DNA of 64,000 nt. Source: Planktophila sp965267775 (GTDB lineage: Bacteria > Actinomycetota > Actinomycetes > Nanopelagicales > Nanopelagicaceae). The notes below the pieces were generated by a model, which saw only the letters and a list, made by a program, of their open reading frames with translations, ran no database searches and was not told the origin of the DNA. How positions within the stretch are numbered: position 1 is the first letter of the stretch; every line of letters begins with the position of its first letter. The translations under genes and the position numbers were made by a program. Location of the stretch: NCBI GenBank assembly GCA_965267775.1, contig OZ254140.1, forward strand, positions 868,001-932,000, given 5' to 3'. This document shows, in pieces, positions 8,053 through 15,863 of this stretch.

Positions 8053-10710
8053 TTACCCGCGCAGTGAACGGAGAACGAACTGCATGATTCCACCGTGGCG
8101 GTAGTAATCAGCCTCGCCTGGGGTATCAATTCTCACCTTTGCGGTGAAGCTCTTATCCCCTGCTGTGACCTGTACCTCCTTAGGAATACCGCCATCGTTG
8201 AGGGCGGTGATACCTGTAATGGTGAAGCTCTCATCACCCTTAAGACCAAGTGATGCAGCGTTCTGGCCATCGACAAATTGCAATGGAAGAACTCCCATTC
8301 CAATCAAGTTAGAACGGTGGATGCGCTCGAAGCTCTCTGCAATAACTGCACGAACTCCGAGGAGTGCAGTGCCCTTTGCAGCCCAGTCACGTGATGATCC
8401 TGAGCCGTACTCCTTACCAGCCAAAATTACGAGTGGAACACCGGCAGCTTGGTATGCAACTGATGCATCGTAAATTGTTGACTGATTGCCATTGTCGAGG
8501 AAGTTGCGAGTAAATCCACCCTCAACTCCATCGAGCAAGAGATTCTTAAGACGAATATTTGCAAAGGTTCCACGAATCATCACTTCGTGATTTCCACGTC
8601 GTGAACCGTAAGAGTTGAAGTCCTTGCGATCGACTCCATTAACCTCTAGATACGTACCAGCAGGTGAATCAGCTTTGATATTTCCTGCAGGTGAGATGTG
8701 ATCGGTAGTAACTGAATCTCCGAGAACTGCAAGCACGCGTGCACCTGTGATGTCCTTAACCGGAGTTGGCTGTGCAGGCATGCCTTCGAAGTAAGGAGGC
8801 TTGCGAACATATGTGGACTTTGGATCCCATTCAAAAGTATTTCCTGTTGGAGTGTCGAGTGACTTCCAGCGGTGATCGCCTTCAAAGACACTTGCATAGT
8901 CCTTGGTAAACATCTCAGATGAGATTGATGAGTCGATGACATCTTGAATCTCTTGAGCTGATGGCCAGATATCCTTCAGGAGAACTGGATTGCCATCCTT
9001 ATCGTTGCCCAATGAATCAGTTGCAAAGTCGTGATCCATTGTCCCAGCGATTGCATATGCAACTACTAGTGGAGGAGAAGCAAGATAGTTCATCTTGATA
9101 TCTGGGCTGATGCGACCCTCAAAGTTTCGGTTTCCTGAGAGAACTGCTGTCACTGCGAGATCGTTATCGTTAACTGCCTTGCTGATCTCAACAGGAAGTG
9201 GTCCTGAGTTACCAATACATGTAACGCAGCCATAACCCACCAGGTTAAATCCGAGCTCCTCCATATATGGAGTAAGACCTGAACGATCGTAGTAATCGGT
9301 AACAACCTTTGATCCTGGTGCGAGAGTTGTCTTCACCCATGGCTTCGACTTGAGACCCTTCTCAACTGCCTTCTTTGCAAGAAGAGCTGCGCCAATCATC
9401 ACTGATGGGTTTGAGGTATTGGTACAAGAGGTGATTGATGCGATGACAACGTCACCGTTCTTCACTGTTGTCTTATTTGCGCCAACGCTGACCGGGTAAG
9501 CATCCTTGCCGGTCTTCTCTGTGAAATAGGTAGGTAGAATCTCTTCAAACTTCTTCTTCGACTCTGAGATTGAAATTCGGTCCTGCGGACGCTTTGGTCC
9601 TGCGATAGATGAGACCACTGTTGAGAGATCGAGCTCGAGGTGCTCTGAGTAACGTGGTGTTGCAGATGGGTCGAACCACATTCCTTGAGCCTTTGCATAC
9701 TGCTCAACGAGTGCAACCTGATCTTCACTGCGACCAGTAAGGCGCAAGTAGCGCAAGGTCTCTTCATCGATAGGGAAGATTGCACATGTCGATCCGTATT
9801 CAGGTGACATATTTCCAATTGTTGTGCGGTTCGCCATAGGAACTGCTGATACACCTGGACCGTAGAACTCAACAAACTTTCCAACAACTCCATGCTTACG
9901 AAGCATCTCGGTAATCACGAGAGCCATATCTGTTGCAGTTGTACCCACTGGCAATGAACCCTTGAGTTTGAAACCAACGACACGTGGGATCAACATTGAT
10001 ACAGGCTGACCAAGAAGTGCAGCCTCTGCCTCAATTCCACCAACGCCCCAGCCGAGAACTCCGAGACCATTAACCATTGTTGTATGTGAATCTGTGCCAA
10101 CAACGGTATCTGGATAGGCGCGCATGACTCCATTGACGCTACGAGTCATGATGACGCGTGCGAGATATTCAATATTTACCTGGTGAACAATTCCTGTTCC
10201 AGGTGGCACAACTTTGAACTCATCAAAGGCGCCCTGTCCCCAACGTAAGAAGCGATAACGCTCACGGTTGCGCTCGTATTCAATATCTGTGTTCTGCTCA
10301 AAAGAGCCAGCAGTTCCGTAGAAGTCAGCGATGACAGAGTGATCGATAACGAGTTCGGCAGGCGCAAGTGGGTTTACCTTTGACGCATCTCCCCCGAGCT
10401 CGACAATTGCCTCACGCATTGTTGCAAGGTCAACAACGCATGGAACGCCGGTGAAGTCCTGCATGACAACACGCGCTGGCGTAAATTGAATCTCTGTATC
10501 TGGTTCGACTGATGGATCCCACTGCGCGAGAGCTTTGATGTGATCTGCGGTGATATTTGCGCCATCTTCGGTGCGCAAGAGATTCTCTAAAAGAACTTTG
10601 AGCGAGAATGGAAGATCGCTGGCGCCCTCCACCTTCGAGATATCAAAGATCTGATAATCCTTACCTGCAACGGTGAGGTTCTTCTCTGTTCCGAGGGAGT
10701 TCTTGCTCAT
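8053..10710 (-). CDS. acnA: Aconitate hydratase A
   Basis: An 885-residue aconitase interconverting citrate and isocitrate in the TCA cycle. The [4Fe-4S] ligands are in SCTNTSNPSV and GCVTCIGNSGP. The swivel domain carries GSRRGNHEVM and YGSGSSRDWAAKG. The length is typical of the AcnA/IRP1 type. A weak ribosome site (AGGTG) precedes ATG 10710. A perfect 20-bp palindrome sits just upstream and overlaps a plausible -35 (TTGACG), so repression at this site is likely. No regulator gene for it is adjacent; corynebacteria have acnR next to acn. Confidence 0.97.
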   Translation of the reverse strand: MSKNSLGTEKNLTVAGKDYQIFDISKVEGASDLPFSLKVLLENLLRTEDGANITADHIKALAQWDPSVEPDTEIQFTPARVVMQDFTGVPCVVDLATMREAIVELGGDASKVNPLAPAELVIDHSVIADFYGTAGSFEQNTDIEYERNRERYRFLRWGQGAFDEFKVVPPGTGIVHQVNIEYLARVIMTRSVNGVMRAYPDTVVGTDSHTTMVNGLGVLGWGVGGIEAEAALLGQPVSMLIPRVVGFKLKGSLPVGTTATDMALVITEMLRKHGVVGKFVEFYGPGVSAVPMANRTTIGNMSPEYGSTCAIFPIDEETLRYLRLTGRSEDQVALVEQYAKAQGMWFDPSATPRYSEHLELDLSTVVSSIAGPKRPQDRISISESKKKFEEILPTYFTEKTGKDAYPVSVGANKTTVKNGDVVIASITSCTNTSNPSVMIGAALLAKKAVEKGLKSKPWVKTTLAPGSKVVTDYYDRSGLTPYMEELGFNLVGYGCVTCIGNSGPLPVEISKAVNDNDLAVTAVLSGNRNFEGRISPDIKMNYLASPPLVVAYAIAGTMDHDFATDSLGNDKDGNPVLLKDIWPSAQEIQDVIDSSISSEMFTKDYASVFEGDHRWKSLDTPTGNTFEWDPKSTYVRKPPYFEGMPAQPTPVKDITGARVLAVLGDSVTTDHISPAGNIKADSPAGTYLEVNGVDRKDFNSYGSRRGNHEVMIRGTFANIRLKNLLLDGVEGGFTRNFLDNGNQSTIYDASVAYQAAGVPLVILAGKEYGSGSSRDWAAKGTALLGVRAVIAESFERIHRSNLIGMGVLPLQFVDGQNAASLGLKGDESFTITGITALNDGGIPKEVQVTAGDKSFTAKVRIDTPGEADYYRHGGIMQFVLRSLRG

Positions 10711-10721
10711 GGCGCGGCACC

Positions 10722-10749
10722 TATCTACCTAAAAGTATCTTGACGTCAA
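10722..10749 (-). promoter_or_regulatory. Candidate acnA promoter
   Basis: On the minus strand TTGACG (10744-10749) and TAGATA (10722-10727) are separated by 16 bases, 12 bp before the acnA start. The -35 hexamer is the centre of the perfect palindrome at 10735-10754. A TACTTT box at 10732-10737 is an alternative -10. Inferred from sequence only. Confidence 0.45.
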
Positions 10750-10754
10750 GATAC
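10735..10754. promoter_or_regulatory. 20-bp perfect palindrome, probable acnA operator
   Basis: GTATCTTGACGTCAAGATAC is identical to its reverse complement over all 20 bases. It starts 25 bp before the acnA start codon and overlaps the stop codon of the RNA methyltransferase gene. The form (two 10-bp half sites with no spacer) suits a dimeric winged-helix or TetR-type repressor. In Streptomyces the MarR-family regulator TamR is reported to control aconitase; whether this is an equivalent site is a guess. Confidence 0.65.
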
Positions 10755-11969
10755 CTTAGATTGGGCGAAGAGCGCAATAGATTCGATGTGGTGAGTCATG
10801 GGAAATAGATCAAGGGCGCGGATATCATCGAGGTGATATCCGATTTCATTGAGATATGTCGTATCGCGTGCCAGAGCTGCCGGATCACATGCAACATAGA
10901 CGATTGCTCGGGCACCTATCTTTCCTAGCGATTCAATCACTGGCTTTCCAGCCCCGGTTCGAGGCGGGTCTAATACAACAACATCAGCCCGATTAAATTT
11001 ACGAATCTCGCGAGCGACATCTCCTGTGTGAACGTGGACGTTCTCATTGTTTGCAAAGTTGCGACGGGCATCATCGGTTGCAGATGTACTTCCTTCAACG
11101 ATATCGATGCGGCCACCGGGACCGACTATCGGAAGTGCGGCTCCGGCGAAGAGGCCAACTCCCCCGTAGAGATCTAGCAGGTGATCTCCTGCACGAAGAT
11201 CTGCAAAGTTAAGTACAACTTCAACTAACTTTTCGGGAGCATTGATGTTGCTCTGCCAGAATGAAGATTGACTTACCTCATAATCGCGATCGCCTACTCG
11301 ATATTTCAAGACCTTTGGTCCTTCGATAATCTTTGGTGTTGCTCGCTGTGCTGTTCGACTTTCTCGCTGATCCATCACAGAGATAGTGCGTTCGCCATTT
11401 GTTGCAAGGGAAACTTCAACTCGTTGATTCGAGCCGATGCGATCGTGCGGCAGGGATGGAAGATCTATCTCAGAGATCAGTACGGGACAGGTTGAAATAG
11501 GTATTACCGCGTTACTTCGAGATCCTTTGAAACCTATCTCGCTGCGGCCATTTGTCGATGCGGCAAAACGAGTTCTCCATAGCAACGGCGATGAGACTTC
11601 TTCGACCTCGACATCAACCTCCATCTTTGCAATGCGAGCAAACTGTTCTGCGATTACTTCAGATTTCAATTCGCGCTGACGTTCGATAGCCACATGCTGG
11701 AAGTCGCAGCCTCCACAAGTTCCTGCAAAGTGACATGGCGGTGTTACGCGCGAAGGGCTTGCCTCAATCACGGCAACAACATCGGCGCGCACAAATGATT
11801 TCTCTACACCGGTGATCTCAACTTCAACTATCTCGCCTGGAATACCGTGGCGGACAAAGATGACCGCCCCTTCGTGGCGTGCGATGAAATGACCCCCGTG
11901 GGCGACCTTCTCAATCTCCAGTCGGTAAATTTCGCCGATATGGAGGGCTTTTCTCGTTGATTCGGTCAT
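10746..11969 (-). CDS. TRAM-domain RNA (uracil-C5) methyltransferase, RlmD/TrmA-like
   Basis: A 407-residue SAM-dependent RNA methyltransferase. Residues 1 to about 65 form a TRAM RNA-binding domain. Cys79, Cys85, Cys88 and Cys161 match the four iron-sulfur ligands of E. coli RlmD (81, 87, 90, 162). The SAM motif LLDLYGGVGLFAG (265-277) and LDPPRTG follow, with nucleophilic Cys361 in VACDPAALARD. It should make 5-methyluridine in rRNA or tRNA; the exact site is not decidable. The start was set at ATG 11969: 39 further codons upstream would run through the divergent trkA gene. A TACTCT box lies seven bases before the ATG, so this mRNA may be leaderless. It corresponds in position to Rv2689c. 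Confidence 0.9.
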   Translation of the reverse strand: MTESTRKALHIGEIYRLEIEKVAHGGHFIARHEGAVIFVRHGIPGEIVEVEITGVEKSFVRADVVAVIEASPSRVTPPCHFAGTCGGCDFQHVAIERQRELKSEVIAEQFARIAKMEVDVEVEEVSSPLLWRTRFAASTNGRSEIGFKGSRSNAVIPISTCPVLISEIDLPSLPHDRIGSNQRVEVSLATNGERTISVMDQRESRTAQRATPKIIEGPKVLKYRVGDRDYEVSQSSFWQSNINAPEKLVEVVLNFADLRAGDHLLDLYGGVGLFAGAALPIVGPGGRIDIVEGSTSATDDARRNFANNENVHVHTGDVAREIRKFNRADVVVLDPPRTGAGKPVIESLGKIGARAIVYVACDPAALARDTTYLNEIGYHLDDIRALDLFPMTHHIESIALFAQSKVS

Positions 11970-11994
11970 AGAGATAAGAGTAAAGGAGTAAGTT

Positions 11995-12660
11995 ATGCCT
12001 ATGCACGTAGTCATCATGGGTTGCGGTCGCGTGGGTTCACTGCTCGCTATCGAGCTTGAAGCAAACGGCCATTCTGTTGCAGTCATCGATCAATCGAAGG
12101 AGGCATTCCGCCGCCTTGGTCCTGATTTCAAGGGCCGCACCGTTACCGGTGTCGGCTTCGATCGTGACACCTTGCTTGAGGCAGGTATCGAAGGTGCAGA
12201 TGCATTTGCCGCTGTTTCCAATGGAGATAACTCCAATATCTTGGCAGCGCGCGTTGCCCGTGAGAGCTATGGCGTAACAAATGTTGTTGCTCGAATCTAT
12301 GACCCAGGTCGAGCTGAGATCTACCAGCGCCTTGGAATTCCTACTGTTGCAACAGTTATCTGGGCTACTGATCAGATTATGCGTCGCCTTACCCCCGAAG
12401 GTTCACGCTCCGAATGGCGCGATGCCAGTGGAACAGTTCAGCTTGCTGAGGTTCACCCTCATCTTGATTGGTTTGGTCATGCAATTTCTGAGATTGAGAA
12501 GGTTGCAGAACTTCGCGTCGCATTCCTTACACGTCTTGGTGAAGGACTCATTCCTGATGAGGGCACAGTCTTGCAGGATGGCGATCTCATCCATGTGATG
12601 GTTCGCGATGAGAAGCTTGCAGAAGTTGAAGCAATTCTAGGAAAGTCACCGGAGGCATAA
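11995..12660 (+). CDS. trkA: TrkA/RCK potassium-transport regulatory protein (CeoB-like)
   Basis: A 221-residue cytoplasmic RCK protein. The N-terminal Rossmann fold has the nucleotide motif GCGRVGSLLA (residues 9-18) and an acidic strand end (VAVID); the C-terminal half (from about residue 135) is a TrkA_C ligand-binding domain. Such subunits gate potassium channels or transporters in response to NAD(H) or other nucleotides. It has an AAGGAG ribosome site and is followed three bases later by a second RCK gene. The pair matches ceoB/ceoC (Rv2691-Rv2692), but the neighbouring membrane transporter gene found there (Rv2690c) is missing here. Confidence 0.92.
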   Translation: MPMHVVIMGCGRVGSLLAIELEANGHSVAVIDQSKEAFRRLGPDFKGRTVTGVGFDRDTLLEAGIEGADAFAAVSNGDNSNILAARVARESYGVTNVVARIYDPGRAEIYQRLGIPTVATVIWATDQIMRRLTPEGSRSEWRDASGTVQLAEVHPHLDWFGHAISEIEKVAELRVAFLTRLGEGLIPDEGTVLQDGDLIHVMVRDEKLAEVEAILGKSPEA

Positions 12661-12663
12661 GAG

Positions 12664-13326
12664 ATGCGTATTGCTATTGCTGGTGCTGGAAATGTTGGCC
12701 GCGCGATTGCGCGAGAGCTTCTCGATAATGGACATCGCGTCCTCTTGATTGACCGTGATCCAAAGGCTCTCAAACTCGAATCTGTTCCTGATGCTGAATG
12801 GCTGATGGCAGATGCTTGTGAAATTGCATCTCTTGATAAGGCGAGCCTCAATGATTGTCAGGTACTTGTCTGTGCAACAGGCGATGACAAGGTAAATCTT
12901 GTCGCCTCACTTCTCGGCAAAACTGAGTACGGAGTCCCCCGTGTTGTTGCTCGCATCAATCACCCAAAGAACGAGTGGCTCTTCGATCACTCATGGGGTG
13001 TAGATGTTGCTGTATCAACACCTCGCATCATTGCAGCCCTTGTCGAAGAGGCTGTCAGCGTTGGAGATGTTGTACGACTCTTCTCATTCCGTAAGGGTCA
13101 GGCGAACCTCGTAGAGCTCACACTTCCAGATTCATCAATCTGCATCGGTAAGACCGTCGAAGAGGTAACTCTTCCAGATGATGCATCCCTTGCTGCGATT
13201 GTCCGCGATGGTCGCGTTGTTACACCAACTCCATCAGATGTCTTTGTTGCAGGAGATGAACTGCTCTTTGTTGCATCAGCAATCGCTGAGGGCAAACTCA
13301 AAGAGTGCTTTATCGCCGCTAATTAG
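12664..13326 (+). CDS. trkA: TrkA/RCK potassium-transport regulatory protein (CeoC-like)
   Basis: A 220-residue RCK protein, paralogous to the preceding gene, with Rossmann motif GAGNVGRAIA (residues 7-16), acidic residue in VLLIDRD, and a TrkA_C domain in the last 80 residues (LPDSSICIGKTVEEVTLPDD). It probably forms a heteromer with the upstream product to regulate a potassium transporter encoded elsewhere. A GGAGG site at the end of the first gene drives its translation, so the two are coupled. It converges on DUF3159 and the two stop codons overlap, leaving no room for a terminator. Confidence 0.92.
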   Translation: MRIAIAGAGNVGRAIARELLDNGHRVLLIDRDPKALKLESVPDAEWLMADACEIASLDKASLNDCQVLVCATGDDKVNLVASLLGKTEYGVPRVVARINHPKNEWLFDHSWGVDVAVSTPRIIAALVEEAVSVGDVVRLFSFRKGQANLVELTLPDSSICIGKTVEEVTLPDDASLAAIVRDGRVVTPTPSDVFVAGDELLFVASAIAEGKLKECFIAAN

Positions 13327-13940
13327 TCTTGATGTGCGCGAGTAACTGGCACATTCCTTAAAATCAACCAAGTTGCATAACCGGTTGCCAAGAAGAGCGG
13401 GTAACCCATCGCTAGATTGACTGTACCTAAGAGATTTACATTTCCACTCTTGTAGATCGGGTATTGCACTGCGATTCGAGTAAAGAAGAGACCAACCCAT
13501 AACCAACCGGTGCGAAGATATGCAGCTTTACGCGCTGGATCATTGCGCCAAAGAAGGTTCTCTCCAAGAATTGGTCCGAGCATTAAGCCTAGGATCGGCC
13601 ATCCTGCAATATTGGCGATCAGATAGACAGTGCCATAGCCGAGGTTTGTCAGCATCTTTGGAACAAAGACATCACTTGGATTACCGGTGCGATTGGCAAA
13701 CCAGGCACAGATGAGGGCACCGATGAGGCCGCTAAATGCGTGTTGAACCGTATCGCGCATAGCCAAGCGAATAATTGTTAGGAGTATTGAAACAGCAACT
13801 GACGCATAGAGCGCATCATGAAGATCGTGGCGCAGATTGAAGACAATAAGGAAGAGAAGTGAGGGAATTCCTGAATCAATCAGCCCCTTCTTGCCACCAA
13901 AGGCAGCTAAGACTTTATCGCGATCATCATGTGCGCTCAT
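13323..13940 (-). CDS. DUF3159 membrane protein
   Basis: A 205-residue integral membrane protein of the actinobacterial DUF3159 family with roughly five to six predicted transmembrane segments (for example GIPSLLFLIVFNL, AFSGLIGALICAWFA). The family's function is unknown. It overlaps dut by four bases (ATGA) upstream, so dut and DUF3159 are translated from one mRNA, and it occupies the position of Rv2693c. Two genes that usually separate it from dut in mycobacteria (an OB-fold protein and DUF3710) are absent, so it is fused directly to the dut operon. A role in membrane stress or potassium homeostasis would be speculation. Confidence 0.85.
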   Translation of the reverse strand: MSAHDDRDKVLAAFGGKKGLIDSGIPSLLFLIVFNLRHDLHDALYASVAVSILLTIIRLAMRDTVQHAFSGLIGALICAWFANRTGNPSDVFVPKMLTNLGYGTVYLIANIAGWPILGLMLGPILGENLLWRNDPARKAAYLRTGWLWVGLFFTRIAVQYPIYKSGNVNLLGTVNLAMGYPLFLATGYATWLILRNVPVTRAHQD

Positions 13941-14380
13941 GAACGTCCCGTCGATCCAAAGCCACCATCTCCACGCCCTGATCCAGGAAGAGATTGAACT
14001 TCCATGAAATCTGCACGTTCTACTTTTTGGAATACTAATTGCGCAATGCGATCGCCACGTTTAAATGTGACTGACTCCTTGGGATCATGGTTGATCATGA
14101 TGCATTGAAGTTCGCCGCGAAATGCCGCATCGACGGTACCCGGCGCATTCACCATCGTCACGCCATGTTTGATAGCAAGACCAGATCGTGGATGTACGAG
14201 TGCAACATATCCATCAGGCAGGGCGATTGAGATTCCGGTAGGAACAAGTGCGCGCTCACCTGGCGCAAGAGTGATATCAATTCGAGAGTAGATATCTGCT
14301 CCAGCATCTCCACCTTTTGCATATTGCGGAAGTGGGAGATCTGGATCTAAGCGCGTGATCAATACCTGAAGGTTGCTCAT
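13937..14380 (-). CDS. dut: dUTP diphosphatase
   Basis: A 147-residue trimeric-type dUTPase, which hydrolyses dUTP to dUMP and keeps uracil out of DNA while supplying dUMP for thymidylate synthesis. The conserved motifs appear in order: GGDAGADI, the HPRSGLA motif 2, GTVDAAFRGE with the catalytic Asp (motif 3), GDRIAQLVF (motif 4) and the C-terminal arm GRGDGGFGSTG (motif 5). It overlaps the thioesterase gene upstream and DUF3159 downstream by ATGA-type four-base overlaps, forming a three-gene operon. Its partner thyX is in the same window but at the far end. Confidence 0.97.
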   Translation of the reverse strand: MSNLQVLITRLDPDLPLPQYAKGGDAGADIYSRIDITLAPGERALVPTGISIALPDGYVALVHPRSGLAIKHGVTMVNAPGTVDAAFRGELQCIMINHDPKESVTFKRGDRIAQLVFQKVERADFMEVQSLPGSGRGDGGFGSTGRS

Positions 14381-14961
14381 GGATTGATATTAAATTCTGG
14401 ATCGACGAATGCCATCAGCTCTGGATTAGAGCGAATAGCTACAATGTATTCAGCTGGGGCGTTCTCAAGGAAGTGCTTCATGGGAACGATGACAAAGAGT
14501 GAAGCTGCGCGCGTTGCAACAGGCCCATCTACTCCCCCGATACGACCTTCAGCGACTGAGTAGACCTTGCGACCCTGCTGACCGACGATACGAGCTGAGA
14601 TAAAGAGGGTTGTACCGATTGGAACAGGCAGGAGAAAGTCTGTCTCTAAACGTGCTGTGACCGCAGGTGCGCGAAGTAGCCACATTAACTTTCCGAGTGC
14701 TTCATCAAAGGCGAGTGAGAGCAGTCCGCCATGTGCAAGGCCAGGAGCGCCTTGGTGATTTTCAGTCACTGTAAATTGAGCCGAGATTTCAAGGCCTTCT
14801 TCAACAATTGCCGTCAGATGTAATCCGGTTGGGTGGAGATCGCCACATCCGAAGCAATGCTTGAAGTGCGAGGGAAGTTGAGAGCCCGTTGGAGGTGATT
14901 TGGGATGTCGCTCAGGAAGGAGAGCTCCCTCTGGAGGTGTCGTACTCGCTACACGGCTCAT
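14377..14961 (-). CDS. PaaI-family hotdog thioesterase
   Basis: A 194-residue protein with a single hotdog fold. The motif HQGAPGLAHGGLLSLAFDEA matches the PaaI/YbgC-like acyl-CoA thioesterases, in which the HGG loop and the following helix build the active site. FGCGDLHPTGL near residue 36 is also typical of this subgroup. It probably hydrolyses an acyl- or aryl-CoA; the substrate is unknown. It is first gene of the dut-DUF3159 operon. The ATG at 14961 has no Shine-Dalgarno sequence but a TAGCCT box six bases upstream, suggesting a leaderless mRNA. It is divergent from DUF3093 with only 41 bp between. Confidence 0.88.
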   Translation of the reverse strand: MSRVASTTPPEGALLPERHPKSPPTGSQLPSHFKHCFGCGDLHPTGLHLTAIVEEGLEISAQFTVTENHQGAPGLAHGGLLSLAFDEALGKLMWLLRAPAVTARLETDFLLPVPIGTTLFISARIVGQQGRKVYSVAEGRIGGVDGPVATRAASLFVIVPMKHFLENAPAEYIVAIRSNPELMAFVDPEFNINP

Positions 14962-14967
14962 GAGGTA

Positions 14968-14973
14968 AGGCTA
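14968..14973 (-). promoter_or_regulatory. -10 box of leaderless PaaI-dut operon
   Basis: TAGCCT on the minus strand, then six bases, then ATG 14961. No ribosome site is present. The box lies where the -35 of the divergent DUF3093 promoter would be, so the two promoters overlap. Confidence 0.55.
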
Positions 14974-14990
14974 CTTGATGAGTTAGCCAC

Positions 14991-14996
14991 TAACCT
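14991..14996 (+). promoter_or_regulatory. -10 box of leaderless DUF3093 gene
   Basis: TAACCT, six bases, GTG 15003, with no Shine-Dalgarno sequence. Seventeen bases separate it from the opposing -10 box of the PaaI gene. Confidence 0.55.
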
Positions 14997-15002
14997 ATAT
15001 CC

Positions 15003-15446
15003 GTGAGCCAGAGATATGAATTTAAAGAAGTGATTCGCCCCCCATTCTGGCTGATTGCATTTATCTACTTCATGCTCTTCTCACTTGTGCTCGCCATCTG
15101 GGCAGCCTTTGATAATGCGGCAGCTATCAATGCCTTTGCGATCGCGGTTGTTCTGGGTTTGGTAGCTATCTATATCGCGACGACATCAATTATCGTGGCA
15201 GATGGAGAGCTCCGAATTCAACGGGCACATATCCCTGTGAAATATCTCGGCACATCCCAAGTTATCGATAAGAAGAACTTTAGCTTTGAGAGAACTCGAG
15301 GCGCAGATCCTGCCGCTTACTTTGCAACTACATTCTGGATTTCAGAGGGGCTTAAAGTTGAAGTTACCGATACGCGGGATGTGACGCCATATTGGTTGAT
15401 TTCAACTCGTAGAGCCGAAGAGTTAGCGCAAGCTTTAAAGAGTTAA
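15003..15446 (+). CDS. DUF3093 membrane protein
   Basis: A 147-residue protein of the DUF3093 family: two transmembrane helices near the N-terminus (about residues 15-35 and 40-63, FWLIAFIYFMLFSLVLAIWA and AFAIAVVLGLVAIYI) followed by a soluble beta-rich domain. Function unknown. It sits between dut and DUF4193 exactly as in M. tuberculosis (Rv2697c-Rv2698-Rv2699c). The GTG start is backed by the upstream TAACCT box at leaderless spacing. Its stop codon overlaps the convergent DUF4193 stop in a shared TTAA, so transcription termination must occur inside one of the genes. Confidence 0.86.
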   Translation: MSQRYEFKEVIRPPFWLIAFIYFMLFSLVLAIWAAFDNAAAINAFAIAVVLGLVAIYIATTSIIVADGELRIQRAHIPVKYLGTSQVIDKKNFSFERTRGADPAAYFATTFWISEGLKVEVTDTRDVTPYWLISTRRAEELAQALKS

Positions 15447-15739
15447 GCGCAATCCTTGCAGATTGCCTTTGCGCCTTCGCCCTTGGCGAGCTGAGTCATA
15501 TGGTGAATCAAGAAACAACTTGAACAAGTAAATTCATCTACCTGCTTTGGAACAACGCGTACAGCAAGTTGTTCTCCTGAGAGGTCTGCTCCTGGGAGTT
15601 CGAGATTCTCTGCAGCCTCTGCCTCATCGACATCGATCTGACCGGATTGTGCATCAGCACGTTTCGCCTTCAGTTCTTCGAGAGACTCCTCGTGTAATTC
15701 CTCATCGGTCTTACGGGGTGTGTCGTAATCTGTTGCCAC
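15443..15739 (-). CDS. DUF4193 zinc-ribbon-like protein
   Basis: A 98-residue acidic protein. The N-terminus ATDYDTPRKTDEE is the DUF4193 hallmark, and the C-terminus has two Cys pairs (CSSC and CKDC) that can bind one zinc. The function is not known; the family is conserved across actinobacteria, which suggests an important housekeeping role. I chose GTG 15739 over an in-frame GTG at 15748 because the usual family start is M-A-T-D-Y-D and the upstream AGGTGA is better placed for it. A TATGAT -10-like box lies at 15758-15763. Confidence 0.87.
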   Translation of the reverse strand: MATDYDTPRKTDEELHEESLEELKAKRADAQSGQIDVDEAEAAENLELPGADLSGEQLAVRVVPKQVDEFTCSSCFLIHHMTQLAKGEGAKAICKDCA

Positions 15740-15863
15740 TGATCTCACCTCTCCTTCATCATAATCGTGCGGACTGTGCGCCTGCGTGCGAATAGTCGCG
15801 TATAAAGCTTGGAATTACCTGTTAGAACCGCCGGCGTGTCGTGTTTATTCCCGCACTATCTGG
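15740..15863. other. Short intergenic region before DUF4193
   Basis: On the minus strand TATGAT (15758-15763) and an AAGGAG-rich leader lead into DUF4193. No convincing terminator for hflX was found: after its TAG stop there is no hairpin followed by a T run. A CGCCGGCG palindrome at about 15830-15837 is too short to judge. Confidence 0.4.

Noticed and set aside
11970..12086. 39-codon upstream extension of the RNA methyltransferase
   Set aside because: It runs antisense through the trkA start and is not TRAM-family sequence; ATG 11969 begins the conserved protein.
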